In this document: positions 46,046 through 58,692 of the stretch, in pieces
How the letters are laid out: each line of letters begins with the position of its first letter
How positions within the stretch are numbered: the first letter of the stretch is position 1
Origin: Heterohyrax brucei
Taxonomy: Eukaryota > Chordata > Mammalia > Hyracoidea > Procaviidae
Assembly: GCA_028571685.1 (NCBI GenBank)
Contig: CM053162.1
Location: 9,490,001-9,554,000, forward strand
Length of the DNA stretch: 64,000 nucleotides
Direction: 5' to 3'
The notes under the pieces: generated by a model
Told to the model about the DNA's origin: nothing
The model's database searches: none
What the model saw: the letters and a program-made list of their open reading frames with translations, nothing else
Program-made: the position numbers and the translations under genes

Positions 46046-48434
46046 GACAAGTGGAGGCTACTCACTCTATCCTTACTCTCTTTATCTGACACTGGTTTAG
46101 ACCACATACAGTCTTCTGGAGAGTATTTTCCCACCCCTGTAAAGTATTGACATTTATCTGGAACTGTAATTTTGTCTTTAGAAGGCCATTCCATCATTCT
46201 ATCAAGCCAGCTGCTTTAGGATGATGAGTAACTTGGTAAGATCAGTGAATTCCATAAACATGGACCTACTGCCACACACTTCATTTGCTGTGAAATGAAT
46301 TCCTTGATCTGAGGCAACGCTATATGGGATAATGCAATAGTAGATAAAGCATTCTATAAGTCCACAGATGATAGTTTTGGCAGAAACATTACATGCTAGC
46401 AAGACAAATTCATAGCCAGAGTAAATGTCTATCCTAGTGAGAACAAAAGGCTGCCCTTTCCATGATGGAGGCAGTCCAATGAGATCAACTTGCCACCAGA
46501 TTGCTGGCTGATCACCTTAAGGAATGATGCCATATCAGGGACTCAGTGTTGGTCTCTTCTGCTTGAACACTCAGCAGTAGCTGTAGCCAACTTGGCCTTG
46601 GTAAGTGGAAATCAGTGTTGCTGAGCCCATGCATAATCTCCATACCTGCCACTATAGCCATTTCATTCATGAGTTTATTAGACAGTGACAAGAAAGTCTG
46701 GGGAAAGAGGATGACTGGTTTTCATAGAATGCATCATCTTATCAGCTTGATTGTTAAAATCCTCCTCTGCCAAGGTCAACATTTGGTAAGTATTCACATG
46801 AGACACAAATATCTTCACTTCTTTGGCCCATTCAGAGATGTCTATACACATATTTCTTCCCTGTCTCCTTGTCACCAGTTCTCCAATCATGTTACTTCTA
46901 AGTTCCCGGCCAATCAGCTAAGCCATTGACTCATGAATCAATATAAAATTGCACATCTAGCTGTTTCTCCTTAACAACCAGATACACTGCTTGAAATCCA
47001 TCTTTTTGGGAGGGTTTTTTTTCAGCATTGTTCTTCAGACAGGTCTCAGCAAAAGACTGCAGTGCTGTTGTCCTCTACTTTCAAGTGATTCCTGAAGAAC
47101 TACTTGTAAACAAGGCATGTGTTTTCTCTCCATCAGTCAACTTATCATAAGACACTCCATATAAGGCCATAGGTCCGCACCAATAGAAAGAAGGTAATGT
47201 GGCAGGAATGAAGAACTGGGGCATTTGGGTGATTTCCTTATGTAACTTACTTGTGCCTCCGGGTCCTGTTTGAGCCTGATGTCGTATATACCACTTTCAT
47301 GTAATGAAGGAGTGCTTCTGTGCGGGTCCAAATTTATGAGTCTGTTGGTCAGACAGCACCCAGTTCATGATGGGCACCTTAGGCTGCATAGTCACTTGGT
47401 GGCCCATGGTTAGGCATTCATTCTCTACCAATGCCAAGTAACAAGCCAGAGCCATTTCATGAAAGGAGAGAAGTTATCTGCAGAGGTTGGGAGGGCTTTG
47501 CTCCAAAATTCTAAGGATCTGCACTTGGATTCACCAATAGAAGTTTACCAAAGACTCCAAACAGCATCTCAATCTGCCTCTGATAATTCACCACCATTGG
47601 ATCAGCCAAATCATACAGTTCAAATGGTAAAGCAACTTGCATGGCACTCTGAAACTGTTGCAGAACCAGAATAACACACCGAAATAAGGGATATGTTGCC
47701 TCCAAAATCCAGAGGCCAAGCAGACTTTGTGCATCTATTTTAGTTGTAGGACAGGCCAGATGCCACAACTTGTCTTTGCATTAGAAGAAATATTTTGACC
47801 TACTCATACCACTGGATCCCTAGAAATTTCACTGAGGTGGAAGGTGGCTGAATATTTGACAGGTTACACATACCCCCACCCCCAGCATACAAATGTCTTA
47901 CCTATAAATATAGTGTCCTTGATACTTCTTCCTTCCTTATTAGATTTGATCAATATAATGGATCAGTGTGATATCTTGTGGGAAAGCTGATTGAGGTCCA
48001 TATGAGGTAAATTAATTACAACACAGGGCTAGAGAATTGATAGCCCCTGAGTTAGCACAGTGAAAGTGTATTGCTGACCTTGCCAGCTGAAAGAAAACTG
48101 TTTCTGGTGGTCTTCTGAAACAGACATGGAGAAAAAAAGTATTAGCCAGATCATAACTGTGTATCAAGTACCAGGAGATACAGTAATTTGCTAAGCAACA
48201 AAACCACATCTGCAACAGCAGCTACAACGGCAGTGACCACATGGTAAAGTTCAACAATCATTCATTCTCCAAGATCCATCTGTTTTTTGCACAGGCCAAA
48301 CAGACAAGTTGAATGGAGATGTGGTGGGAATCACTACCTCTGCATCCTTCAGGTTCTTGATGGTGGTAGTAACCTTTGCAATCCCTCCAGGTATACAGTA
48401 TTGCTTTTCGTTTATCATTTTCCTGGATAGGAGT

Positions 48435-48620
48435 AGGGTTTTTTAATTATTATTTTTACTGTGATTAAATGAAAGTTTACAGTGCAAGTCAATTTGCCAT
48501 ATAAAACTCTGAATACATGCCTCTATGCAGTCCTATCTGCTCTCCTCACTCTGTGACAGCACACTGCTCTTTTCTACCCTGTACATCAGGTATAGACTCA
48601 ACCAACACTTGTGACAGGAG
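48435..48620 (-). mobile_element. L1 3' end inserted in the ERVL
   Basis: Reads as a reversed elephant-type L1 tail: gattaaatgaaagtttaca, aagtcaatttgccatataaa, then tgtgacagcacactgctctt. Confidence 0.65.
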
Positions 48621-49506
48621 CAGTTTTAATGGCTTCCACCTGACCATAGTAGCCCTTCTCCACCTGTCAGGGATCCAATGTGAGATTTCTGCTAGTTGCT
48701 GAATATATGTATTTCCGTTAATGCATTCTGAAGCTGGGGATGATCACTGCAGGATGGGTTCATAAACTCACCATGAAACAGACTTGAGCTAAGACTCCAC
48801 TGATAACCTGACCACCATACTTTCTTAGTGGCCTGAGTGACACTTTGGGTTTCCTGGAATTAGTGTCAATTCGAAGCCAGTATCCAGCAACTCCTGAAAA
48901 ATCTCATTACTTCCTTTTCCCCAACGAACCATCAATCTCGTAAAAGGGTTGCTGGGCCCTTTGGGGAAGACAGAAAGATTAACTATACACATTTTTGGCA
49001 GTGTAGTTGGGTCCTTCCTCAAAGGGATCCAGCCTCTCCTTCGTTCAAGGGGTTGTGATTCTGTAAATTATCTTAAGTGTGGGAATTGATGGAGTGGCTG
49101 TGACTCTCTGTTCTGGCATTTTAAGTTAGACTGCCATTTACTGAACCTAAAATTCTTCCATTTGTATTTATTTAGTAGATGTCCCATCTATTTTTCTCCT
49201 AAGGACACTATGGCTAAGTAGCTTATGCTTTAAGTCCACATGAGTCAGACTACTCTGATTACTGCTTTGACTATGCTGTCCATGTTGGTAACCATGCCCA
49301 CCCTGTCTTTGTCAGTTAAGTGTTGCCATGTGGCCCCTACCACCATGGGGTTCAATCATTTTCATTGTAGTTACCTGTCTTAATTCAGTTAAACTCAACC
49401 AACTGTCATATCTGACTTATATAAAATAGCAATCACAGCAGTTTTCAGTGATACCGGGGGTCCCATCACAGATTCATTCCTCACCATTGTGGTAAAAGAT
49501 ATACCC

Positions 49507-49687
49507 TATGGACACTCCGTGTGTGGGTCTTTAGGTCTAAACTGATAAATCCACTGTAACATGCCAATTTCCTTAAGTCTGTAAATACCTTCTGTGGTGG
49601 CTAAGATTGTGTGTCAACTTGGCTGGGCCTTGCTTCTCAATGATTTGGCAGTTATGATGTAGTTTGGCAGTCATGCGATTTTGTGAT
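49507..49687 (+). repeat. 181-bp direct repeat, left copy
   Basis: The same 181 bp recurs at 50223-50403 without indels. I count four mismatches (about 98% identity). The segment spans ERVL internal sequence and the first bases of the LTR at 50309. Confidence 0.9.
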
Positions 49688-49693
49688 AACTTC

Positions 49694-50218
49694 TGTCATG
49701 GGTTGAATTATGTCCCCCCCAAAATATGTGTAGCCATGTGGCTGGGACATGATTCCCAGTATCTTGTGACTGTCCTCCATTTTGTAGTTTCCCTAAACTG
49801 TATGTTAAAGGATTAGGGTGGGGCTGTAAATTCCTTCATAGGATTACTTCCCTGCTCTGCTATAAAGAAGTTTCCCTGGAGTATGGCTTGCCCCACCCTT
49901 AATCCTTTCAGCCTGCAAGAGATAAAAGGAAAGAGAAGCAAGCAGAGAAATGGGGAACCTCATTACCATCAAGCAAGCAGCACCAGGAGAAGAGCGTGTC
50001 CTTCAGATCTGAGGTTCCTGCACCAAGACGCTCCCTGGACAAAGACTGATGGAATACCAGACTTTCTTCCAGAGCTGACAAGAGGAAAGTCTTCCCCTGG
50101 AGCGGGCACCCTGAATATGGACTTGCAACTTACCGGACTGTTCAAGAATAAATCTTCCTTTGTTAAAGCCATCCACTCTGTGGTATTTCTGTTAGAGCAG
50201 CCTTAGCTGACTAAAACA
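49694..50218 (+). mobile_element. ERVL-MaLR-like solo LTR, copy 3
   Basis: Starts TGTCATGGGTTGAATTATG and ends GTATTTCTGTTAGAGCAGCC followed by TGACTAAAACA. It lies between the two copies of the 181-bp direct repeat. I see no matching short target duplication directly at its edges. Confidence 0.75.
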
Positions 50219-50222
50219 GAAT

Positions 50223-50403
50223 TATGGACACTCCACGTGTGGGTCTTTAGGTCTAAACTGATAAATCCACTGTAACATGCCAATTTCCTTAAGTCTGTAA
50301 ATACCTTCTGTGGTGGTTAAGATTGTGTGTCAATTTGGCTGGGCCTTGCTTCTCAATGATTTGGCAGTTATGATGTAGTTTGGCAGTCATGCGATTTTGT
50401 GAT
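50223..50403 (+). repeat. 181-bp direct repeat, right copy
   Basis: Near-identical to 49507-49687. This copy runs on into the complete LTR at 50309-50832. Confidence 0.9.
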
Positions 50404-50832
50404 CACGTCCATGATGAGATTAGATATAAAGAGATCACTCCCCTGATGGGATCTGGTATAAGTAGCCAGTCAGTTGAAAGGGAGTGTCCTTGGGCATGTG
50501 GCCTGCATCAAATATAAGCAGATATTCTAGCAAAACTTGTGAGCTTTTACTCACTCTGAATCCTGAAGTTGTCTCCTGTTCATCTAACCTCCTCTAACTT
50601 GAGTTAGCACTTTACCTTTGGTCTTGCCTGCCAATCACAGGATTCATCTATCTTCACACACTGTAAGCAAGACCACTACTCTGACCTGCCAATCTTGTGT
50701 TCACTAGCCCTTTGGGCTATGTGAATCAGGAGAAGCGTCTCTCCTGACCCACAGACATGGGACACTCCAGCCTCTACAATCTAATGAGCCATTTTCTTGA
50801 TTTTGCTTCTCTAGAGAGTCCAACCCAAGACA
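50309..50832 (+). mobile_element. ERVL/MLT2-like solo LTR
   Basis: Starts TGTGGTGGTTAAGATTGTG and ends AACCCAAGACA. The flanks CCTTC (50304-50308) and CCTTT (50833-50837) look like a 5-bp target duplication with one change. It is inserted in the ERVL gag region, in the opposite orientation to the provirus. Confidence 0.7.
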
Positions 50833-52061
50833 CCTTTTACAGTACACCAAGGCAGGTCTGGAATTTAAATCCTATTTAGTGTAGGCCACCACTCAACCAA
50901 TGCTTCAGTGACCCAATCAAAAACTTAGATCCTTTTCTAATCTCTCAAGCTGAATTTGAACAAATGATTTGTGATTAGTAGGCGCATATCAACAAACTCA
51001 AACTGCTTCATGTTTATGTTCCTTGTACCATTATCCCACACCCTTAATAACCATTCTCACACATATTGCCCCAGATTTCTGTGTATGTATACTAGAAAAA
51101 TCAAGAAGTTTTTTTGCAGGGTAGTATACTACCTCCTGGGTCACACTTTGTATTTCCCCTCTCAGGGCTCACTGGAACTTAAGTCTAGTCATAGGATTAG
51201 AAGCAAAAAAGGGATGGTTGGGGTGGGTCCTGGGGACATTCAGCAATGTCTTATAGGATATCTGCTTCAGGTACTACAACACCCCATGCAATATCTAAGA
51301 GTAAAATTTCTCAGGCACAGCTGGGTTTATCTCATCACATGGGGATGAAAGTGATAACAGCTTTACTGGTGAGGGTGGCTTAACATGCAAATGATAATAT
51401 AATCTCTTCATATGGGAGTAAGAAGGCTGATCCATTGGTAAGGACTCAAAGAAATTTAGGGTCTCAGTATCCCTAACTTACTGATGACTTGCCGATATAT
51501 CCCATCCCAAGTGTCAGGATCCCATATCTTCCCAATCAATGCCCTCTCTTTAATTTCAGACACTACTTCGTTTGAGAATTCAATTAGTGTTGTAACTCAG
51601 CCACTCTTACAAGAAGACTCCGGGACTGTTTTTCAGAAATATCAACTCTTACTACAAGAAATAAGGCTTTTCTTCAGGGCACAAGTGGCAACTTTCAGGT
51701 CTTTTATTTGGTTCTTGATCATTGACTCTGAAGTCCTGAGCTCATCTCTATTTTCACCACTTTGTCTAGCAAAATCAACCAACTGGCTGCTTACACTTCT
51801 TATTCTAACAAAACTATAGGAAAGTATCAAATATGTAATCACTCAGAGCCTTAGCTATCAAAAATATTTAATCTATTGGTGATAACATTTTGTGTATTTC
51901 TACTACGACTTTATGCCATTGATTTGCAGTGACTGTCTTCACCAATACAGGCTAAGGTACTCCTACCTTCAAGACTAGCCAGACTTGAGGGCAAATTTGG
52001 AAAACTTGTTCTTATGAATGTGTTCCTCTGGAGCCATTGTCAATACAAAATATCTTACACC

Positions 52062-52208
52062 CACTGCCATCAAGTCAATTCTGACTAGTTGTGATACTAG
52101 GGAACAGAGTAGAACTGCCCCATAGAGTTTTCAAGAAATGCCTGGTGGATTTCAGCCACCAACCTTTTTGTTAGCAGCTGTAGCACTTAACCACTATGCC
52201 ACAAGATA
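52062..52208 (-). mobile_element. AFROSINE
   Basis: Reverse orientation: gccatcaagtcaattctgac, catagagttttcaagaaatg, ttgttagcagctgtagcac, ccactatgccaca. Confidence 0.85.
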
Positions 52209-52219
52209 TTTTAGGCTAG

Positions 52220-52713
52220 TATTTTAGTCATCTAATGCTGCTTTAACAGAAATATCACAAGCGGATGGCTACAAAAAGAGAATTTTTCTTTTGTCACAGT
52301 ACAATAGGCTACAAGTCCAAGTTCAGGCTGTCAGCTCCATGGGAGGGCTTTCTTGTTGGATCTGGAGGAAAGTCCTTGTCATCAATCTTCCCCTAGACTA
52401 GAAGCTTCTGAGGCACAGGGGTCCCAGTCCTATTCAAAGAGTGTGCTCAACTCCTGGCACAGCTTCTTGGTGGTATGAAGTCTCCCAGATCTCTCTGCTA
52501 GCTTCTTTCCTTTGTATCTCAAGAGACTGCCTCAATGCACAAAACAATCTTGCACCATGAATCCTGGCTTACCAACACAAATGCTGCCCATCCACCCTCT
52601 TTAATATCATAGGGGCAGGGTTTACAATATAAAGGAATCACACAATAGTGGAAATCATAGCCTAGCTAAACCGCCACACAGATTTTTGGGGGAACACAAT
52701 TCAATCCATGACA
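52220..52713 (-). mobile_element. ERVL-MaLR-like solo LTR, copy 4 (reverse)
   Basis: On the minus strand it starts TGTCATGGATTGAATTGTG and ends GATATTTCTGTTAAAGCAGC followed by ATTAGATGACTAAAA. Possible 5-bp target duplication GCTAG/GCAGG. It separates the ERVL body from the LTR at 52714. Confidence 0.75.
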
Positions 52714-53725
52714 GCAGGATTCTCTAAAAGAGGAGAACCAGTGAAGCATGTAGCTAAGAATATAGCAAGAGAGATTTAACTCAAGGAAATAACTCATGCA
52801 ATTTTGGAGACCGGAAGGTCCCAAAACCCATGAAACCAGAGGCTGAAGAAGCTTCCACATGAGGAGTGCTCAGGATCAGGGGCCAGAGATGGTTTCTCAG
52901 ATCACCCCCAATTCACATGGAAGGACACGACCTCCGTGTTCACAAGCCCCGGGTAGTGACACTAGGGGGGCCCCTCAAAAGCACCACTATAGATTCAGTG
53001 AACTATAAGCAATGAATGACTCCTTTTGTTTTGATAATTGAACTCTTAACTAATGATAAAAGAATTAAGCAGGAAAGACAAGGGAGTAACTTGTGTTTAA
53101 GCATTCTTCCTTTAGCTCTCTGGCCAGATGACATCTAGCACCATTTTCTTTCCTTAATGGCTGGTGATGGATGGCTTGCCAGATTGTAAAACAGACAACT
53201 TCCATCCAAAGGACCCTCACGTGCCCCTCCCAGCTACCCCATTGTTCTCAGGAGACTCTTTGTTTGTGGGCCCTTTGTTCCATATATAACCCCAGGTTCA
53301 GCCTTCCCAATCGGGACAGTCCTGGGGATTCTATTATATGTCTGTCCCCCATGTTCTAGCAGGTAGAACACAGTTAATAAACTTTCTCTTTAATCACTCA
53401 CAGAAACCTCTCTCAGAGACTGGCTATTTGAGACAGGTAATGAGAACCTGGAGTTTTGTCTGGTAACACCCATGGGTCAGCCATCAGGCTGGAGGCTACT
53501 CGTGGCTCTGGTGGTTTCATGAACGTAAGAACCCAAAACAGGCAAGCCAGGCCACATGATGCTTGCTCACAGGGCTTCAGGAGCTGACAAATCCCAAACC
53601 TTCAGTTGCTCAGCAGGCTGTGGGCCTGTGTTCCAAAAACCAGAGGTCAGATTATGATGAATAGGATACAGGACGCAGCACAAGAGTGACACTAAGTATA
53701 GACTAGCCAAGTTGCCATATAAAGT
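52714..53725 (-). mobile_element. ERVL-type LTR (probable 5' LTR of the provirus), interrupted
   Basis: The parts 52714-52864 and about 53467-53725 follow the order of the LTR at 42905-43410 (gagatttaactcaaggaaat, and the ccagaggtcagattatgatg block), with an internal deletion. They are split by another LTR-like sequence. The position matches a 5' LTR of the minus-strand provirus. Confidence 0.55.
52865..53466 (+). mobile_element. Possible LTR of another retrovirus class, nested
   Basis: Plus-strand sequence with a TATA box (ccatatataaccccagg, about 53280) and a polyadenylation signal (gttaataaactttctc, about 53375) spaced as in a retroviral LTR. It ends near TCTGGTAACA. The family is not recognised and the left boundary is approximate. 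Confidence 0.4.
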
Positions 53726-54084
53726 TAGCTATCTTACCACTTGAGCCAAGAATCTTCTCCTTCACATCAGTACATCCCACTCTGACACTTCCTGTTAGCC
53801 AGCAGACTATCTGGGAAACATTTGAGGACCACAGAACCCAATGAGACCCCAGAACCCAATCAATGTGAAAGTCCATAAAGGACAACCAAGGGTACTTCCT
53901 GCTTCTGCTAAGGTCACAGGGTCATGGGGCAGGGGACTGGGGGTGCAGAGACAGCAAGAATGGTGATTCATGGAGCAGACCTTACCTGTGCTCTTGGATA
54001 TGTGAAGAGAGGGAAAAGTGGAAGAGTAGAGAAACTGAGAAGATGGGTATAATTTTTAACAGAAACAAAGAAAACCTAATTTTA

Positions 54085-54275
54085 CAGACTATCAACCACC
54101 TGTGTTTGTCATACTATGGTGACTTGTGTATTGCTATGATGCTGGAAGCTATGCCAACTGGATTTCAAATATTAGCATTGTCACATATGATAAACAGATT
54201 ATAGCACATCAGACAGATTAGAAAGAAAGACCTGGAAATCTACTTTCAAAAAATCCACCAATGAAAATCGCATGT
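54085..54275 (+). mobile_element. RTE1 5' region fragment
   Basis: gtgtattgctatgatgctgg, aagctatgccaactggat, then agaaagacctggaaatctac, in the order of the RTE1 5' untranslated region. Confidence 0.6.
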
Positions 54276-56515
54276 GCAGGTAATATGATATTATATATTG
54301 AAGATCTCAGAGTTCACAAGAAAACTTCAAGAGATAATAGAGGAATTTAGCAAAGTTTCAGGGTACAAGATCAACAAACAAAATCTACTGGGTTTCTATA
54401 ACCAGCAATGAGAAATGCGAAAAGCAAACTATAGAAACAATTCCATTTACAATAGTATCTAAGAGTATAAAAATCCAAAAATAAATCTAATCAAGAACTT
54501 AAAATATTTATGCAGTAAAGGTATAAAGCACTGCTGAAAGAGATTAAAGGAAACTCAAATAAATGGAAAGATGTTTCATATTCACTGAATAGAAGACTTA
54601 ATACTGCAAAGACGTCGGTACTATCCCAAGTGATCTGTAGCTTCAATGCAATCTAAATCCAGTTTCTAACACTCTTTACAGAATTAGAAAAACCAGTCCT
54701 ATACTTTACATGGAATGGAAAAACAACATTGAAAGAGAAGAACTAAATAAGAAGACTCATACTTCCTGATTTTAAAACCTATTATACAGCTACAGTAATT
54801 AAATTAACCTGGTACTGATGTAACAATAGACACATAAACCACTGGAATGGAACCAAGAGTCCAGAAATAAGACCACATATTTATGGTCAACTAAATCTCA
54901 ACAAGGGTGGTAAATCCACTTAACGAGAAAGTAGAGTCTTTTCAATAAATTGTGCTGGGAAAACCAGATTTCTACATTCAGAAAGATGAAACAAGATCTA
55001 TACTTCACACAATACACAAAAATAAATTCAAAATAGATTAAGGACAAGATTTGTGAGCTAAAACCATAAAATTCTTAGAAGAACAATCAGGGGCAACAGT
55101 GTCAGGCCTAGCTTTCAACAACAATAACAAGAGCACAAACAGCAAAAGGCAAATAAACGGGACCTCTTAAAAATGTTAAATTTTTGTTTATCAAAAGACT
55201 TTGCCAAAAAATGAGAAACCAACCACTGCCTGGGAGAATATCTTCTAAAACTATGTATTTGTTAAGAATCTAATAACCACCAAGGCACAGCCTAGGGGAC
55301 TATTTTGGAAATTCTGATGTGAAAAAACTGTACATTGACTGTGGTGTTTGTTATATAACTTACAGTTCGTGTAACTGTGCACCAAAAAAAGGAACTTTAC
55401 ATATAGAAATTTTAAATTTGGAAAACGATAGTGATAATGGTTGTACAACATGAAAAACATAATCAATGCCATTGAATTATACATTTATAAATTGTTCAGT
55501 TGACAAATGTTTTGTTGCATACATTTTAATCGCAACAAAAATGTAAAAATAAACAGGTTGCAAGAAAAAAAGGATCTGATACTAAAATTGCTTTTAAAAA
55601 ATAATCTAATAATCAAAATATATATACAACTTTGACAATAACAGCAAGACAAATAACCCAATCATAAGACAAGCAAAGACTTAAACAGACATTTCACCAA
55701 AGAGGACATACAAATGGTCACCCAGCGCATAAAAAGATGCTCAGTTTCATTAGCCATCAGAGGAATGTAAATCAAAACAACAGTGGGATACCCTTTCCCT
55801 CTGACAAGGATGGCTAAGATATGAAATAAAATTTTAAAAAATATGTAAGAAAATAGCAAATGTTGGTGAGAATGTGGGGAAACTGGAGCCCTTACCCACT
55901 GCTAGTGGGAATGCAGAATGGTGCAGCCGTTGTGGAAAACAATGTGGCAGTTCCTGAAAAAACTAAAAATAGAACTACCATATGAACCAATAGTTCTGCT
56001 CCTAGGCATATACTCAAAATATTTGAAAACAGAAACTCAGAAAGAGACTTGTACACCGTGTTCACTGCAGCACTACTTGCAATAGCCAAAAGGTGGAAAC
56101 AACCTAAATGCCCATCAACAGATGAATGGAGACAAACAAAATGTTATACATACATACAATGGAATACTAGTCAGTCAATAGCAGAAATGAAGTCTTGACA
56201 TATATTACAGTGTGAACGGAGCATGAAGATGTTATGCTGAGTGAAATAAGCCAATCACAAAAGGACAGACATTGTCTGACCCAACTCACTGTTATAAAAA
56301 TACAAGAAAAGGCAAATATAGAGAACATAAAGTCTTTTAGTGGTTACCAGTAGTGGCAGAAAGGGGTGAAAGGGGCATTAATAGTGATGGAAAAATTACA
56401 TTGGTTAAGAGCAGGGTTGCACAGCTGATTATTGTAACTGCTGCCAATAAGTTGTACACCTATAAAAAGTTGAAATGGTCAAAGTTGTGTGTTAGGTATA
56501 TTTGTGACAACCAAA
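54276..56515 (+). mobile_element. L1 LINE 3' part, degraded block
   Basis: Starts in ORF2 sequence (tttcagggtacaagatcaac, gggtttctataaccagcaat) and continues into the long L1 ORF2/3' region (gtgggaatgcagaatggtg, caacctaaatgcccatcaac, atggaatactagtcagtc, tgctgagtgaaataagcc). 55251-55560 looks like the 3' end of a second L1, so this is a composite. Many stops. Confidence 0.75.
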
Positions 56516-57079
56516 AAAAGAGTAATTGCTGAGGCTGCTTATGTATAACCAAGCACTTCATGGGATTCGGTTCTTTGGTTCGGAGGCTTAGAGTCATGCT
56601 TTCATAGGACATCCCAGATAACTGAAGTAATAATGTGTTCAGTACCTCTCTTCTATCTCACAGTTCATTAAGTCGCCCCTCAGGTCTCAAAAGCTTGCCA
56701 CTTAAGTTACAACAAATGATCTCCGTTTACTTGGAGAAACAGAAAAAGAAGGACAATCAGGAACAGGAGAAGGAAACAGGATATGTGTGGCTAATGCCTC
56801 CGTAAACAGGCACATTTCTCCTTTGCCTTGAGGTAGAAGAACTGGATGGTGCCCACCTACCATTACTGAATATTTTGATCAAAGATTGTTATAGAAGAAC
56901 GTTGATCAAAAGGGTGAAAATGCAAAACAGAATTTAAAATTCTCACAGGCTGTGGATTGTCTGGAGCCAAAAAGGATGAATGAAACCCTGAAACTATTGC
57001 ACTGAGACAATCTTTAAAACTTAAACCAAAAATACCCCCCTGGAGTCAATAGTTTTGTTTAACTAATTTTTAAAAAGTC
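56516..57079. other. Intergenic, nothing recognised
   Basis: No gene or clear repeat seen. Confidence 0.4.
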
Positions 57080-57340
57080 TTCCTTGAGCATTATTTTAAA
57101 AAAAAAAAAAAAAAACTCTATGGGACAATAGCAACCCACAAGATTAGACAGGAGCTTTAGGGGGCAGTAAGTTTAGGTTAGTGAGGGGGGAAAAACTCAG
57201 AAAAGGAAGGTGAGAATGGTTGCAAAACTCAAAGAATGTAATCAATGCCAGGAAGTTGCACATGTGCAAACTGTTGAATCTGTGTATCTTCTGCTGTGTA
57301 TGTTCTCAGCAACAACAAAATAAATAAAATTTAGGGAAAA
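57080..57340 (+). mobile_element. L1 3' end
   Basis: gtgagaatggttgcaaaactc, gaatgtaatcaatgccagga, gttctcagcaacaacaaaat, then aataaataaaa. It follows an A-run at 57101-57117. Confidence 0.7.
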
Positions 57341-57364
57341 GAAAACTTTATTATCACAACTTAC

Positions 57365-57550
57365 TACTATCCAATATAGTGCTGGAAGATAAGCCTTAGT
57401 TTGGAAGATGCTCAAAAGACACAGAGGCCACAACAGTGAACCCAAGCACACCAATGATCACAAAGACAGCACAGGATTGGGCAATGTTTCGTTCTGTTGA
57501 CCATAGGGTCACCATGACTCAGAGCCAATGCAAGGGCAACTAACAACTTC
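57365..57550 (+). mobile_element. RTE1-derived short nonautonomous element
   Basis: An RTE1 5' segment (tagtgctggaagataagcc, aagatgctcaaaagacaca) is joined directly to the RTE1 3' tail (cacaggattgggcaatgt, catagggtcaccatgactc). The coding middle is missing, as in internally deleted nonautonomous RTE copies. Confidence 0.65.
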
Positions 57551-57929
57551 ATAGACATTCACAGAGCAGAATGTACTCCCACTTACAACTTCAGCTACAC
57601 CACAGTCATATTTGGCTCCCAAAGCTGCATCTCTAGCCTCATCACTGCCTGAGCTTTGTTTTCATGGATCTACCTCACCTAAACATCCTACAGAGTTTTT
57701 AACAGGTGTAAAATCAAAGTTATCATCACCTCCATGCACATATCCAAAATAACATGCATGTACAAAGAATCTTCTCCTTCAACTTAGTCAATGATATCTC
57801 TCCTCAACCCTAATTCACCCGGTCAATTCCATCACCTCCCTTCCCTTGGTCCCCCAATCACTGCCAGATCCTGACAGTGCTAACTCAAATGGGACCTAGT
57901 GTTAGTGTATTTCTCTCCATCTTCACTGT

Positions 57930-58540
57930 TAATTTCTTAGCCCAGGCCCGTATCATCTTGCTCCAAATCATGTCTTAACAGGTCTTCATTACTCCAATCT
58001 CTCCTTTAATGTAATCCTTCTTCTACATAAGTGCTAGAGTTGGCTTTCTAAAAGACAAATGTGGTTGTGTCACTTCTTTACTTAAATGTCCTTAATGAGT
58101 CTTCATTGCCCTCTGGAATAAAATTTAGAGTATGCAGGGTAATAGATAAACCCTACACACATTGGCCCCAGCTGGCTTCCTAGCTTCATTACCTGCTATT
58201 CTTAGAAGCAAACACATTATACTTACTGCCTGCAAAATTCACTAACCTCCTTTCCTTTGCTAAATGCACCAGGCTCTTTGATGTCTTCATGTATGTGTTT
58301 ATGTACTCATCTTACACATTAAAGTGTACCTATAAGTTTATATATACATTTAAAAATCCACCTTTTAAAACAGGCTTTTCTTCTTCTAGTACCTGACATT
58401 CTTCTAGTCACTTATTCATATCCAATAAAAAATATCCTTTCCTAACCTGATTCTTGCTCAGCAAAACACAGATTATATTCTCTCATCTGGGTACTTGTAA
58501 TCTATCAATTGATTTAATCCTACTCTGTATACCAGACCTT
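57930..58540 (+). mobile_element. L2 LINE fragment
   Basis: ggttgtgtcacttctttact, gagtcttcattgccctctgg, cattggccccagctggctt, in L2 ORF2 3' order. Confidence 0.65.
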
Positions 58541-58692
58541 TTGCATATAGTTTTATCACTGCACAAGTAGTCCCTGATTTACAAGGTATGGGAGCTATGA
58601 TGAACTGCACCTATGACTGTCAGTGTATCTGAAACATTGCAGCCTCCTCGGAGGAAGTTAAGAGAAAATGCATACATGAAAACAATGCTGAG

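Larger units (their letters stand above)
46046..52045 (-). mobile_element. ERVL provirus internal region (gag, protease, RT, integrase), degraded
   Basis: Class III endogenous retrovirus on the minus strand. Recognisable in 5' to 3' order are gag-like sequence (about 52045-49100, interrupted), a protease-like block near 48825-49022, reverse transcriptase and RNase H remnants (about 48215-47100) and integrase remnants (46402-46046). The RT catalytic box near 47943-47957 reads YIDQ in place of YIDD, and the frame is broken throughout, so no protein can be made. It is interrupted by an L1 end (48435-48620) and by LTRs at 49694-50218 and 50309-50832. Confidence 0.75.

Noticed and set aside
49507..50403. 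A CRISPR-like or satellite array
   Set aside because: Only two repeat units with an LTR between them; the rest of the window has no regular spacer pattern, and the DNA is vertebrate.
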